Origin: Bacteroidales bacterium
GTDB taxonomy: Bacteria; Bacteroidota; Bacteroidia; Bacteroidales; UBA932
Assembly: GCA_017429205.1 (NCBI GenBank)
Contig: JAFRPH010000014.1
Coordinates: 19,935 to 83,934, forward strand
Direction: 5' to 3'
DNA length: 64,000 nt
Shown piece after piece: positions 7,406-16,503 of the stretch. Position numbers and translations under genes: made by a program. The notes beneath the pieces are model-generated. The model was given only the letters and a program-made list of their open reading frames with translations. It made no database searches and was not told where the DNA came from. Numbering within the stretch: position 1 is the stretch's first letter; every line of letters begins with the position of its first letter.

Positions 7406-9178
7406 TTAGTCGATGTCAAACTTGATTTTCTTGTCGAAGTAAATGGTGTGCAGCAGGTGATGCGACTTCTCGGAGCAAGGTTTTCCGTAGAACTCCTTGT
7501 AGATCGCCTGGATCTCGGGGTTCTCGTGGGACTTGCGGATGGGCATGTTGCGGTCCGCCTCGTAGATGGCGGCATGGCGCGCCTTGACGATGGAGGCGTC
7601 GCCATGGTGATAAGGCTGACCGGCGCCGTCGATGCAGCCGCCGGGGCAGGCCATCACTTCCACGAAGTGGTAAGGGCACTCCCCTGCCTTGATCTGTTCC
7701 ATGATGGTGCGGGCGTTCTTCAGGCCGTAGACGACGGCGACCTTCAGGTCAGCGACACCGGGAACGGGGATCGTGGCCTCACGGATGCCGTCCAGGCCGC
7801 GGACTTCCTCGAAATCGATGCGGGGAAGGGTCTCGCCGGTCAGGACCTCGACGGCCGTACGGAGAGCCGCCTCCATCACGCCGCCCGTGGCGCCGAAGAT
7901 GACGGCGGCGCCGGTCGATGCTCCGAGCGGAGAATCGAATTCGGCATCGGGAAGGCTGTTGAAGTCGATGTTGCAGATCTTGATGAGGCGCGCGAGTTCG
8001 CGGGTGGTGATGGAGTAGTTCACGTCCGGATCGCCGTTCACACCGAGCTCCTCACGCTCGCACTCGTACTTCTTCGCCACGCAAGGCATGACGGAAACAC
8101 AGATGAGATTCTTGCGCGGGATGCCGATCTTGTCGGCGAAGTAGGTCTTCACCGTGGCACCGAACATACCCTGCGGGGATTTCGCCGTGGAAGGATAGTC
8201 GCGGAGCTCCGGATAGAATTTCTCGTAGAAGTTGACCCACGCGGGGCAGCAGGAGGTCATGATCGGGATCTTGACGTCCTTGTCGCCGGCGAGGTAGGCC
8301 TTGAGGCGGCCGATCACTTCCGTGCCTTCTTCCATGATGGTCAGGTCGGCGGACCAGTCCGTATCGAACACGTAGTCGAACCCGATGGCCTTGAGGGCGG
8401 CGGCAATCTTGCCGGTGACGATGCTTCCCGGAGGCATGCCGAATTCCTCGCCCAGGGCCACGCGCACGGCGGGAGCCACCTGGACGCAGGTCTTCACGTC
8501 CGGATTCGCGATGTCGCGGAGGATCTTGCCGGTGTTGTCCACCTCGGCGAGGGCGCCGGTAGGGCACACGGCGACGCACTGGCCGCAAAAGACGCAGTTG
8601 GTGTCCGTGAGGTTCTTTCCGAAAGCGGTGGAAACCACGGCCGGGAAGCCCCTTTCAACGGCTCCGATGGCACCGACGCTCTGGTACTCATGGCACACGG
8701 ACTCGCAGCGGCGGCACATGATGCACTTGTTGGCATCCCGGACGATGGAAGGCGAGAACTCCTTCGCATACTGGGACTGCTGGCCCTTGAAGGGAATCTC
8801 GCGGATACCCATGTCCGCGGCCAGGGCCTGCAGCTCGCACTTCCCGCTCTTGGGGCACTGGAGGCAGTCGTTGGGATGGTCGCTGAGCATGAGCTCAAGG
8901 ACGGTCCGGCGCGCATTGAGCGCCCGGAAAGAATTGGTCTTCACGACCATGTCCGGCATGCATTCGGTGATACAGGCCGGAGCCAGATTCCTGCGTCCGA
9001 CAACCTCCACCACGCACACGCGGCATCCGCCGGGGCGGTTTTCGAGGGCGAGGCCATCGAGTTCGAAATGGCAGAGGGTAGGAATCCTGATACCCATCTG
9101 CTCGGCAGCTTTCAGAATGGTTGTACCGCGCGGCACTTCCACTTCCCTGTTGTCTATGGTCAATTTGATAGTATCCAT
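7406..9178 (-). CDS. hydA: [FeFe]-hydrogenase catalytic subunit HydA
   Basis: The 590-residue catalytic subunit of a multimeric [FeFe]-hydrogenase. Domains in order: an N-terminal 2Fe-2S ferredoxin domain (CHFELDG...CRVC...C), a His-ligated 4Fe-4S motif (HPNDCLQCPKSGKCEL), two 4Fe-4S motifs (CIMCRRCESVC, CVFCGQCVAVCP), and the H-cluster domain. H-cluster motifs are TSCCPAW (Cys310/Cys311), MPCVAKKYE (Cys366) and MACPGGCIDGAGQP (Cys511, Cys515); the last has Ala where GGGQP is common. All catalytic residues are present. The ATG at 9178 has a strong upstream AGGGAGG ribosome-binding site, unusual for this genome. With HydB and HydC it should couple NADH and ferredoxin to H2. Confidence 0.95.
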   Translation of the reverse strand: MDTIKLTIDNREVEVPRGTTILKAAEQMGIRIPTLCHFELDGLALENRPGGCRVCVVEVVGRRNLAPACITECMPDMVVKTNSFRALNARRTVLELMLSDHPNDCLQCPKSGKCELQALAADMGIREIPFKGQQSQYAKEFSPSIVRDANKCIMCRRCESVCHEYQSVGAIGAVERGFPAVVSTAFGKNLTDTNCVFCGQCVAVCPTGALAEVDNTGKILRDIANPDVKTCVQVAPAVRVALGEEFGMPPGSIVTGKIAAALKAIGFDYVFDTDWSADLTIMEEGTEVIGRLKAYLAGDKDVKIPIMTSCCPAWVNFYEKFYPELRDYPSTAKSPQGMFGATVKTYFADKIGIPRKNLICVSVMPCVAKKYECEREELGVNGDPDVNYSITTRELARLIKICNIDFNSLPDAEFDSPLGASTGAAVIFGATGGVMEAALRTAVEVLTGETLPRIDFEEVRGLDGIREATIPVPGVADLKVAVVYGLKNARTIMEQIKAGECPYHFVEVMACPGGCIDGAGQPYHHGDASIVKARHAAIYEADRNMPIRKSHENPEIQAIYKEFYGKPCSEKSHHLLHTIYFDKKIKFDID

Positions 9179-9192
9179 GTATTGTTCCTCCC

Positions 9193-10986
9193 TTATTGAA
9201 TGCTGATTGCTCCGAATTTGCACTTCTCGATACAGGTGCCGCACTTGATGCAGTCCAGCTGGTTGATGACGTGCGGGTTCTTGACGGTGCCGCTGATGGC
9301 GCTGACGGGGCAGGCCCGGGCGCAGGCCGTACAGCCTTTACACTTGGCGGGGTCGATGACGTACTTCTTCAGGGCCTTGCACTGGCCGGCACGGCATTTC
9401 TTGTCGACGACGTGCTCCACGTATTCGTCCCAGAAATTGCTGATGGTGGACAGAACAGGGTTCGGGGAGGTCTGGCCCAGGCCGCAGAGGGCCGTGTCCT
9501 TGATGACCGCAGAGAGGTTCTTGAGCTGTTCGAGGTCCTCCATCGTGCCCTTGCCGTCCGTGATCTTGGTGAGGATCTCCAGGAGGCGGCGGTTGCCCAC
9601 GCGGCACGGGGTGCACTTTCCGCAGGACTCGTCCACGGTGAAGCCCAGGTAGAACTTGGCGATGGCGACCATGCAGTCGTCCTCGTCCATGACGATCATA
9701 CCGCCGGAACCCATCATGGAACCCGCGGCCACGAGGCTGTCATAGTCGATGGGGGTATCCAGGTGCTTTTCCGTAAGGCAGCCGCCCGAAGGACCGCCGG
9801 TCTGGACGGCCTTGAACTTCTTGCCGCCCTTGATGCCGCCGCCGATCTCGTAGATGATCTCCCGCAGGGTGATGCCCATCGGGACCTCGATGAGGCCGAC
9901 GTTGTTGATCTTTCCGGCGAGGGCGAAGACCTTCGTTCCCTTGGACTTCTCGGTGCCGATGCTGGCGAACCAGTCGGCGCCCTTGTTGATGATCACCGGG
10001 ATGTTCGCATACGTCTCCACGTTGTTCACGTTGGTGGGCTTGCCCAGGTAACCGGACTGGGCGGGGAACGGAGGTTTGAAGGTAGGCTCGCCGCGCTTCC
10101 CTTCCATGGAATGGATCAGGGCCGTCTCCTCGCCGCAGACGAACGCACCGGCGCCGTAGCGGAGTTCGATCTCGAAATCGAAACCGGTTCCGAAGATGTC
10201 CTTGCCCAGCAGACCGTACTCTTCGGCCTGCTGGATGGCGACCTGGAGACGGTGGATGGCGAGGGGATATTCGGCACGGATGTAGATGAGACCCTTGCTG
10301 GCCCCGATGCAGTAGCCGCAGATGGCCATGGCCTCGAGGATGGAATGGGGATCACCTTCCAGGAGGGAACGGTCCATGAAGGCGCCCGGGTCACCCTCGT
10401 CAGCGTTGCAGACGACGTATTTCTGCTCGCCGGGACGGCTCTTGGACGCGATCTCCCACTTCAGGCCCGTGGGGAAACCGGCACCGCCGCGTCCGCGGAG
10501 GCCGGACTTCTTGATCTCGGCGATGACCTGTTCGGGGGTCATCTCGGTGAGGCACTTGCCCAGGGCGGCATAACCGTCACGTGCGATGGATTCCTCGATG
10601 TTTTCGGGATCGATGAAACCGCAGTTGCGCAGGGCGATGCGGAGCTGTTTCTTGTAGAACTCCATGTGCTTGGAGTCAGGAACGCTCTGTTTGGTGTCGG
10701 GGGCAACGTAGAGCAGGCGCTGGACCTTACGGCCCTTGATGATGTGCTCCTCGATGATTTCCTTCGCATCGGACGGCTTGACCCGCGTGTAGAAGGTGTT
10801 GTCGGGGATGATCTTCACGATGGGGCCCCGTTCGCAGAATCCGAAGCAGCCGGTGACGACCACCTTCGCGAAATCGGTCAGGTCGTGGGCCACGAGTTCC
10901 TTGTTGAGTTCGGCAACAATCTCATGGCTGGCGGATGCGGAGCAACCTGTTCCACCGCATACCAGAATATGCATTTTTACTGCCAT
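9193..10986 (-). CDS. hydB: NADH-dependent [FeFe]-hydrogenase subunit HydB (NuoF-like)
   Basis: A 597-residue flavoprotein subunit that oxidises or reduces NAD(H) on FMN. The N-terminus is a 2Fe-2S thioredoxin-like domain (CGGTGCSAS ... CFGFC). The NuoF core follows, with the glycine-rich motifs GLRGRGGAGFPTG (about residue 165) and NADEGDPGAFMDR, and a 4Fe-4S site SCGKCTPCR. The C-terminus carries two 4Fe-4S motifs (CKGCTACARACP and CIKCGTCIEKCK), a layout found in HydB of electron-bifurcating hydrogenases and not in complex I NuoF. It lies 14 bases before hydA. Bifurcation itself is inferred from the family, not shown by the sequence. Confidence 0.94.
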   Translation of the reverse strand: MAVKMHILVCGGTGCSASASHEIVAELNKELVAHDLTDFAKVVVTGCFGFCERGPIVKIIPDNTFYTRVKPSDAKEIIEEHIIKGRKVQRLLYVAPDTKQSVPDSKHMEFYKKQLRIALRNCGFIDPENIEESIARDGYAALGKCLTEMTPEQVIAEIKKSGLRGRGGAGFPTGLKWEIASKSRPGEQKYVVCNADEGDPGAFMDRSLLEGDPHSILEAMAICGYCIGASKGLIYIRAEYPLAIHRLQVAIQQAEEYGLLGKDIFGTGFDFEIELRYGAGAFVCGEETALIHSMEGKRGEPTFKPPFPAQSGYLGKPTNVNNVETYANIPVIINKGADWFASIGTEKSKGTKVFALAGKINNVGLIEVPMGITLREIIYEIGGGIKGGKKFKAVQTGGPSGGCLTEKHLDTPIDYDSLVAAGSMMGSGGMIVMDEDDCMVAIAKFYLGFTVDESCGKCTPCRVGNRRLLEILTKITDGKGTMEDLEQLKNLSAVIKDTALCGLGQTSPNPVLSTISNFWDEYVEHVVDKKCRAGQCKALKKYVIDPAKCKGCTACARACPVSAISGTVKNPHVINQLDCIKCGTCIEKCKFGAISIQ

Positions 10987-11010
10987 AATCGCGCTGTAGG
11001 GAGGTTAAGG

Positions 11011-11400
11011 TTAGATGGATCTGTAATTGGCGGGCAGGATGCCCTCTATCAGTTCACCCCCGATGATATACTTTTCGATGATTTCCTGCGCGCGCGGGAT
11101 CTTCACGTCCCCGAAAACGACGGGGTCCTTTCCGGGGATGGTGACTTCGACCGTGGGCTCCGCATAGCTGTAACCCATGTCGCCCACCTGCATGACCAGG
11201 GCCTTGATCTGGCGCTTGTCCAGTTCGGTGATGAGGTAGCTCATCGTTTCCTTCGCGCCCGAAGCGATGCCGCTGGTAGCCATTCCGACCTTGATTTGAA
11301 TGATCGCATCGGGGGAATTGCTGTTCTCACGCAGCGACATCCTCGACTGCATACCCTCTTTCATCTTGCGAAGGTCCGCAAGATTCCTGATTTTATCCAT
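11011..11400 (-). CDS. HydD/HndB-like hydrogenase accessory subunit, cysteine-free
   Basis: First gene of the operon, 129 residues, related to the thioredoxin-like proteins encoded upstream of HydB/HndC. The family landmarks are visible (VGMATSGIASGA and MGYSYAEPTVEV), but where related 2Fe-2S proteins have Cys this one has Gly, Ser or Ala. The whole protein contains no cysteine, so it cannot bind the cluster. That matches the cofactor-less HydD type of subunit. The start at 11400 is chosen over a longer reading from 11481 because a clear GGAGG lies upstream of it and a -7 element lies at 11429-11436. Confidence 0.78.
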   Translation of the reverse strand: MDKIRNLADLRKMKEGMQSRMSLRENSNSPDAIIQIKVGMATSGIASGAKETMSYLITELDKRQIKALVMQVGDMGYSYAEPTVEVTIPGKDPVVFGDVKIPRAQEIIEKYIIGGELIEGILPANYRSI

Positions 11401-11428
11401 AGGATTCCTCCAGTTTAATAGTGTTAAT

Positions 11429-11436
11429 GAAAGATA
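11429..11436 (-). promoter_or_regulatory. Putative -7 element of the hydrogenase operon
   Basis: On the minus strand this reads TATCTTTC, one mismatch from TAnnTTTG, 28 bases before the first operon start. No convincing -33 TTTG was seen at the usual distance, so the promoter may need an activator. Confidence 0.35.
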
Positions 11437-11497
11437 ATTATTGTTGGTTAATGATTCTCTTTTCAATTGGCTAATATACATAATAGTTTTTGAAATA

Positions 11498-11534
11498 CAA
11501 AAAAAAGGAGCCGGCTCATCACTGAGTCAGCTCC
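11498..11534 (-). terminator. Rho-independent terminator after the DUF3127 gene
   Basis: An 11-pair stem with one mismatch (arms 11507-11517 and 11524-11534, GGAGCCGGCTC against GAGTCAGCTCC) followed on the minus strand by a run of T (from the A run at 11499-11506). It separates the FKBP/DUF3127 transcript from the hydrogenase operon. Confidence 0.75.
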
Positions 11535-11555
11535 TTGTGCCTTGATTCCGCGTTC

Positions 11556-11954
11556 CTAGAACGGGAGGTCTTCCTCGCCCTGGGATTCCGCGGGCATGTC
11601 CTCGAGGGTGGGGGCCGGTGCCTGCTGGAATGCAGGGGCCGCCGCCTGCACGGGTGCAGGAGCGGCCGGTTGGGCGCCGGCAGGAGCGATCTTCCAGATC
11701 TGGAGGTCGTTGTACCAGCGGCCGTTGTATTCACGGCTCTTGAGGTTGAAAGACACTTTCACCTTATCCCCGACCTGGTACTTGGAAAGCTCCTGGACCT
11801 TGTCCGAACCCCAGGCCGTAAAGCAGGCCTTGGCGGTGAAGTTGCCGTCGGGATACTCCAGGATGAACTCCTGCTTGGCCCAAGGGCCGCGCGCGGAGTT
11901 GCCGGATGCGACCGGGAGTTTCTGGAAGAGGGTTCCCTCGATCTCGAGTGCCAT
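11556..11954 (-). CDS. DUF3127 family protein (SSB-like)
   Basis: A 132-residue protein typical of Bacteroidetes DUF3127: an N-terminal OB-like domain of about 85 residues (MALEIEGTLFQKLP ... WYNDLQIWKI), then a low-complexity Ala/Pro/Gln linker, and an acidic tail ending EEDLPF. The acidic C-terminal tail resembles the protein-interaction tip of single-stranded DNA-binding proteins, which suggests but does not prove a DNA-related role. It starts 3 bases after the FKBP gene ends, so the two form an operon closed by the terminator at 11498-11534. Confidence 0.82.
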   Translation of the reverse strand: MALEIEGTLFQKLPVASGNSARGPWAKQEFILEYPDGNFTAKACFTAWGSDKVQELSKYQVGDKVKVSFNLKSREYNGRWYNDLQIWKIAPAGAQPAAPAPVQAAAPAFQQAPAPTLEDMPAESQGEEDLPF

Positions 11955-11957
11955 AGG

Positions 11958-12731
11958 TTACTTCTTTCCGGGTTTGGCGGACTTGGCAGGCTCCTCGGCG
12001 GGGGCGACGAAGGTGCCGACCTTGTTCAGGGTCACGTCGAACACGAGCGTGGAGTTGGGCTCGATGCCGCGGGTGCCATACTCGCCGTAAGCGAGTTCAC
12101 CGGGGATGACGAGCTTGACCTTGCCGCCTTCGCCGATGAGCTTCATGCCCTCGCTCCAGCCCTTGATGACACGGTTGAGGGTGAAGTTGATGTTCTCGTT
12201 CTCGTCGAACACGGTGCCGTCGAGCAGGGTGCCCTTGTAGTCGACCCAGACGGTATCCTGGTCGGCGACGGCCTTCTTGCCGTTACCGGCTTCGATGATC
12301 TGGTAGGCGAGACCGCTCTCGGTCTTCTGCGCGCCCTCTTCCTGGAGGAACTTCTCGATGTACGCGGCACCCTTCTCGTTGTTCAGGGCGCCGGTGTAGG
12401 CACGACGCTTCTGGATGAAGCCGTCGAGGACCGTGTTCATCTCGTTGGGATCGATCTTGAACTGCTTGAAGAAGGTGGAATCCTGGGGCGTGCCCTCGGC
12501 CTTCATCCAGTCCTTGATACCCTTGATCATCTGGTCGTAGTTGACCTCACCGAAATTGTTGCCCTTGATCCAGGAACCGAAGTTCACACCGATCAGGTAG
12601 CTGGCGGAGTCGACCTGGGCCTTGTTCGGAAGAAGGTCACGGACTTCCTGGCTGCCCTCGACCTGGGAGGTACCGCATGCCACCATCAGCACAGCGGCCG
12701 ACGCGATGGCGAAAATCTTGGAAATTCTCAT
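11958..12731 (-). CDS. FKBP-type peptidyl-prolyl isomerase lipoprotein
   Basis: A 257-residue periplasmic or membrane-anchored prolyl isomerase. The N-terminus is a lipoprotein signal (lipobox MVACG, Cys20). An N-terminal helical domain of about 120 residues, as in dimeric Mip/FkpA-type proteins, precedes the FKBP domain (about residues 150-240) with [14 protein letters not shown] and the [11 protein letters not shown] loop. A lysine-rich tail follows. The start at 12731 is chosen because it gives a clean signal peptide and has a promoter element 57 bases upstream. Confidence 0.9.
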   Translation of the reverse strand: MRISKIFAIASAAVLMVACGTSQVEGSQEVRDLLPNKAQVDSASYLIGVNFGSWIKGNNFGEVNYDQMIKGIKDWMKAEGTPQDSTFFKQFKIDPNEMNTVLDGFIQKRRAYTGALNNEKGAAYIEKFLQEEGAQKTESGLAYQIIEAGNGKKAVADQDTVWVDYKGTLLDGTVFDENENINFTLNRVIKGWSEGMKLIGEGGKVKLVIPGELAYGEYGTRGIEPNSTLVFDVTLNKVGTFVAPAEEPAKSAKPGKK

Positions 12732-12787
12732 CGTATAAAATTTTAACAAGTTTCAAGTCCAGAGGCTCACTATGAGCCGCTATCCTG

Positions 12788-12795
12788 CAAAGATA
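12788..12795 (-). promoter_or_regulatory. -7 element for the FKBP-DUF3127 operon
   Basis: TATCTTTG on the minus strand, a full match to TAnnTTTG. About 22 bases upstream is TTTC (12818-12821), a near match to the -33 TTTG. The element sits inside a small palindrome (CGCTAT/ATAGCG). Confidence 0.5.
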
Positions 12796-12948
12796 GCGTT
12801 TTTTCTTGAAATAACACGAAATAATGTCAATGTTCGAAAGAATGCTACAAAAATGAAATTATTTCTGCAGGATTTTTCGGGAAAAGGAAGCGACAAATTT
12901 GGTTTTTTCCTTCCTATTTGTTAAATTGTGGCACTTAACACGCGGACT

Positions 12949-15144
12949 ATGGCCTTCGACTCCTCCATCCTTCAGTCCAAGTTGAAGCAGTTTTTCGGCT
13001 TCGACTCCTTCAAGGGTGACCAGCTGCGCATCATCCAACATCTGGTTGAAGGGGGGAACGCGTTTGTCCTGATGCCCACCGGCGGCGGAAAATCCCTGTG
13101 CTACCAGCTCCCCGCCCTGGTGATGGAAGGGACCGCCATCGTCATCTCCCCCCTCATCGCCCTGATGAAGAACCAGGTGGACGCCATCCGCGGATTCGTG
13201 GAATCGAATGACGGAATCGCCCATTTCCTCAACTCCTCGCTGAGCCGCCAGCAGGTGGCCGACGTCCGGGAAGACCTCCTGAGCGGGGTAACCAAACTCC
13301 TGTACGTCGCCCCCGAATCCCTGACCAAGGAGGAAAACATCGCCCTCCTGAAGGAAATCCACATTTCCTTCTACGCCGTGGACGAAGCGCACTGCATATC
13401 CGAATGGGGGCACGATTTCCGGCCGGAATACCGGAAGATCCGCTCCATCATCGAGGAAATCCAGCCGGCCCCGGTCATCGCCCTGACGGCGACCGCGACG
13501 CCCAAGGTCCAGAGCGACATCCTCAAGAACCTCCGCATTACGGACGCCACCGTGTTCAAGTCCTCCTTCAACCGCCCGAACCTGTATTACGAGATCCGGG
13601 ACAAGGTGGAACCGGAGAAGGACATCATCCGCTTCATCCGCCAGAACCCCGGGAAGTCGGGCATCATCTACTGCCTGAGCCGCAAGAAAGTGGAGGAACT
13701 CGCCCAGCTGCTGTCCATCAACGGCATCCGGGCCCTCCCCTACCACGCCGGACTGGATGCGAAGGTCCGCGCCGAGAACCAGGACCGCTTCCTGATGGAG
13801 GACATCCAGGTGATCGTCGCCACCATCGCCTTCGGCATGGGGATCGACAAGCCGGACGTGAGGTTCGTCATCCACTACGACATCCCCAAGAGCATCGAGG
13901 GCTATTACCAGGAAACCGGCCGCGCCGGCCGCGACGGACAGGAAGGGCTGTGCATCACCTACTACAGCTACAAGGACATCCAGAAACTGGAAAAATTCAT
14001 GCAGGGGAAGCCGGTCGCCGAGCAGGAGATCGGACGCCAGCTGCTGGGAGAGACCGTCGCCTACGCGGAATCCAGCCAATGTCGGAGAAAACTGCTGCTC
14101 AATTACTTCGGCGAAGACTACCCGAACGACAACTGCGGCTGCTGCGACAACTGCCTCCACCCCAAAACCCGGTTCGACGGCCGGGAGGAGATGTCCCTCG
14201 TGATCGAACTCATCGGCTCCCTGCGCGAGCATTTCAAGATCGAGCACATCGCCGGGATCCTCGCCGGGGTTCCCAACGCCCTGATCAAGTCCTACCACCA
14301 CGACCGGCTGGAGCTCTTCGGGGCCGGAAAGGACCACGACGTCCGCTTCTGGTCGGCCGTCATCCACCAGGGACTGGTGCTGCATTTCCTGGACAAGGAC
14401 ATCGACAACTACGGGCTCATCCGGGCCACCGACGCCGGCCTGGACTTCTATATCCATCCCCACGAACTGATGCTGGTGGAAGACCGCACCTTCATCGGAG
14501 ACGGTGACGACGAGGATGACGACCCGGCGGCGGTCCGGGGCGGCGGAGGCGGCGACCAGACGCTCCTCGCGATGCTCAAGGACCTGCGTAGGGACGAGGC
14601 CCGGAAACGCGGGCTCCAGCCCTGGATCATCTTCACGGACCCGTCCCTGGAGGACATGTCCATCCTCTACCCCGTCACCGTGGAGGAACTCCGGGGCTGC
14701 CAGGGCGTCGGCGAAGGAAAGGCCCGCAAGTACGGAAAACCGTTCCTCCAGCTCATCGCCCGCTACGTGGAGGAGAACGAGATCCTCCGTCCCGACGACT
14801 TTGTCGTCAAGTCCGTCGCCCCGAAGTCCGGCAACAAGGTCTACATCATCCAGAGCATCGACCGGAAAATGGCCCTCGAGGACATCGCCGCCACCAAGGG
14901 CCTGGACCTGGACGACCTCCTGTCCGAGATCGAAGGCATCGTCGCCACGGGGACGCGCCTGGACATCAACTACTACATCGGGGAGAAACTGGACGGGGAA
15001 GTCGTGGACGAAATCTACACCTGGTTCAAGGAAGAAGCCACCTCCGACTCGCTCGAGGAGGCCCTCGCCGCCCTCCGGAACGACTACGAGGACCTGGAGA
15101 TCCGCCTGGTCCGCATCAAGTTCCTCTGCGAAGTGGCGAACTAG
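12949..15144 (+). CDS. recQ: ATP-dependent DNA helicase RecQ
   Basis: A 731-residue 3'-5' DNA helicase of the RecQ family, acting in recombination repair. Seen in order: a P-loop TGGGKSLCYQLPAL (about residue 43), DEAH box (AVDEAHCISEWGHDFRP), the motif VI region YQETGRAGRDG, the zinc site CRRKLLLNYFGE...NCGCCDNC, an RQC winged-helix domain, and an HRDC domain near residues 540-610. After HRDC there is a further helix-turn-helix-like tail of about 100 residues, as in long RecQ forms of this phylum. The ATG at 12949 is preferred; a GTG at 12928 would add seven residues. Confidence 0.95.
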   Translation: MAFDSSILQSKLKQFFGFDSFKGDQLRIIQHLVEGGNAFVLMPTGGGKSLCYQLPALVMEGTAIVISPLIALMKNQVDAIRGFVESNDGIAHFLNSSLSRQQVADVREDLLSGVTKLLYVAPESLTKEENIALLKEIHISFYAVDEAHCISEWGHDFRPEYRKIRSIIEEIQPAPVIALTATATPKVQSDILKNLRITDATVFKSSFNRPNLYYEIRDKVEPEKDIIRFIRQNPGKSGIIYCLSRKKVEELAQLLSINGIRALPYHAGLDAKVRAENQDRFLMEDIQVIVATIAFGMGIDKPDVRFVIHYDIPKSIEGYYQETGRAGRDGQEGLCITYYSYKDIQKLEKFMQGKPVAEQEIGRQLLGETVAYAESSQCRRKLLLNYFGEDYPNDNCGCCDNCLHPKTRFDGREEMSLVIELIGSLREHFKIEHIAGILAGVPNALIKSYHHDRLELFGAGKDHDVRFWSAVIHQGLVLHFLDKDIDNYGLIRATDAGLDFYIHPHELMLVEDRTFIGDGDDEDDDPAAVRGGGGGDQTLLAMLKDLRRDEARKRGLQPWIIFTDPSLEDMSILYPVTVEELRGCQGVGEGKARKYGKPFLQLIARYVEENEILRPDDFVVKSVAPKSGNKVYIIQSIDRKMALEDIAATKGLDLDDLLSEIEGIVATGTRLDINYYIGEKLDGEVVDEIYTWFKEEATSDSLEEALAALRNDYEDLEIRLVRIKFLCEVAN

Positions 15145-15159
15145 CGCAGGGGGCCGGGT

Positions 15160-16494
15160 TTACCATTTTGAAGAGAATACACTGGGGGAGATGGCCAGGG
15201 AGAACCAGCCCCAGCGGGCCTGTTTGCTGTCTCCTTCCTGTTTCAGGCGGGCCATCGTGTCGGTTCCGGACATCTGGGTATAGCCGGCGGAAAGGGAGAT
15301 GTCCTTGCTGATGGCATAGCTCAGCTTCAGTTCCACGCTGTGACCCAGCGTGCGGCTCAGGTCTTCCAAGTGGGTGGCCACGGCCAGATAGTGGTAGGTC
15401 AATCCGCAAGTCAGAGAGGAGAAAGGCTTCCCGAAAGCGCCGATGAAAGCATTCTGGAGGCCGGGCGTGAAACCATTGGTGTAAGCGCTCGCGTAGAAAT
15501 AGTCCATGATCCCGTAGAATTTGTTCCGGGAACCGTACATCGGCGAGAATCCTCCTTCCACCTCGTGCCGTGGCAGACCGAACTGGCCGCCGTAGGTCAC
15601 CGGCACGTAGTCGTCACCGCTGAGGTAGTCGTAACCCAGCTCGAATCCCCATCGTTCACCGGGCTTGACGGTCGCCTTCGCGCTGGCCATCCAGGCCTTG
15701 ATCGGCATGGCCTCCTTGTCCGTGTTCACCACTTGGCCGGTCTGCCGGTAATAGGAGGCTTCGAACGTCAGGAATTTGGGGTGATAGTTCAGATAGCCGC
15801 CCGTCATCTGCTGGTACTCGATGCGGGCGGGATCGGCCTCGCTGTCCGGCTGTCCGGCCTGCTGGCCGATGTTCATCAGCAGCAGGGACGCCCCGAGCGG
15901 GAACTTGGGAATGTCATAGTGGTACCACACCGTCTGCATGGCCTTGTAATACTGTGCGCCGCCGTCGTAATAGGTGCCGGAATACATGTTGTCCGCGTTC
16001 TGGTTGTAGGCCAGGATGGCGTGGAGCTTGTGACCATGCCCCTCGTAACCCAGGCGCAACACATCGTGGGAATAGGCTGCCGTAGCGAAGTCATTGGTGC
16101 CTATGATGCGTTCGTCATCATAGGACAGCGCCACCCGGCCCGCCTGGGCAAAAAGGCCATGCCGGGAACACAGCTTCACCCAGCCTTCATAGAGGTTGAC
16201 ACCCTGGTTCCCTTTCATGCCCCAGATCGCCGTGTTCTGAAAGACGGTATGGACCTGGAGGGCCGAGCGCTCGTACCCGACGATCAGGCGGTTTCGCCCG
16301 TAGAGAAAGTGGGACACGTCTTCCGTAGAGGCGGCGGCCCTGGGCATACCGCCGCCGCAGGTTTCCCCGTGCGTGACGGATTGCAGCCGGATGCTCAGTT
16401 CGTTCTCCAAAGAATCCGCCTGAGCGTACACGGGGTCCGGAAAAAGAGAAAAGGATGCGGCAAGAAACAGCAAAGGCCAATAGCGTCTGACCAT
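15160..16494 (-). CDS. Outer-membrane beta-barrel (porin-like) protein
   Basis: A 444-residue exported protein with a signal peptide ending near VYAQA (residue 25). The rest alternates hydrophobic and polar residues with many aromatic girdle residues (YYDGGAQYYKAMQTVWYHY, LNYHPKFLTFEASYYRQ), the pattern of a 16-18-strand outer-membrane barrel. It resembles alginate-export-type porins in overall style, but I cannot name a family with certainty. It ends the SusC/D-peptidase operon, 9 bases after the lipoprotein gene, and probably lets a small product across the outer membrane. It converges with recQ, with only 15 bases between them. Confidence 0.72.
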   Translation of the reverse strand: MVRRYWPLLFLAASFSLFPDPVYAQADSLENELSIRLQSVTHGETCGGGMPRAAASTEDVSHFLYGRNRLIVGYERSALQVHTVFQNTAIWGMKGNQGVNLYEGWVKLCSRHGLFAQAGRVALSYDDERIIGTNDFATAAYSHDVLRLGYEGHGHKLHAILAYNQNADNMYSGTYYDGGAQYYKAMQTVWYHYDIPKFPLGASLLLMNIGQQAGQPDSEADPARIEYQQMTGGYLNYHPKFLTFEASYYRQTGQVVNTDKEAMPIKAWMASAKATVKPGERWGFELGYDYLSGDDYVPVTYGGQFGLPRHEVEGGFSPMYGSRNKFYGIMDYFYASAYTNGFTPGLQNAFIGAFGKPFSSLTCGLTYHYLAVATHLEDLSRTLGHSVELKLSYAISKDISLSAGYTQMSGTDTMARLKQEGDSKQARWGWFSLAISPSVFSSKW

Positions 16495-16503
16495 ATTTTT
16501 ATT

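Noticed and set aside
12779..12801. A hairpin CGCTAT/ATAGCG followed by TTTTTT that looks like a plus-strand terminator
   Set aside because: No plus-strand gene lies upstream for it to terminate. The same bases contain TATCTTTG on the minus strand, so it is better explained as the FKBP promoter region.
15160..16494. Annotating the barrel as a specific alginate-export porin
   Set aside because: General barrel features are clear but I see no family-specific motif, so only a porin-like call is made.
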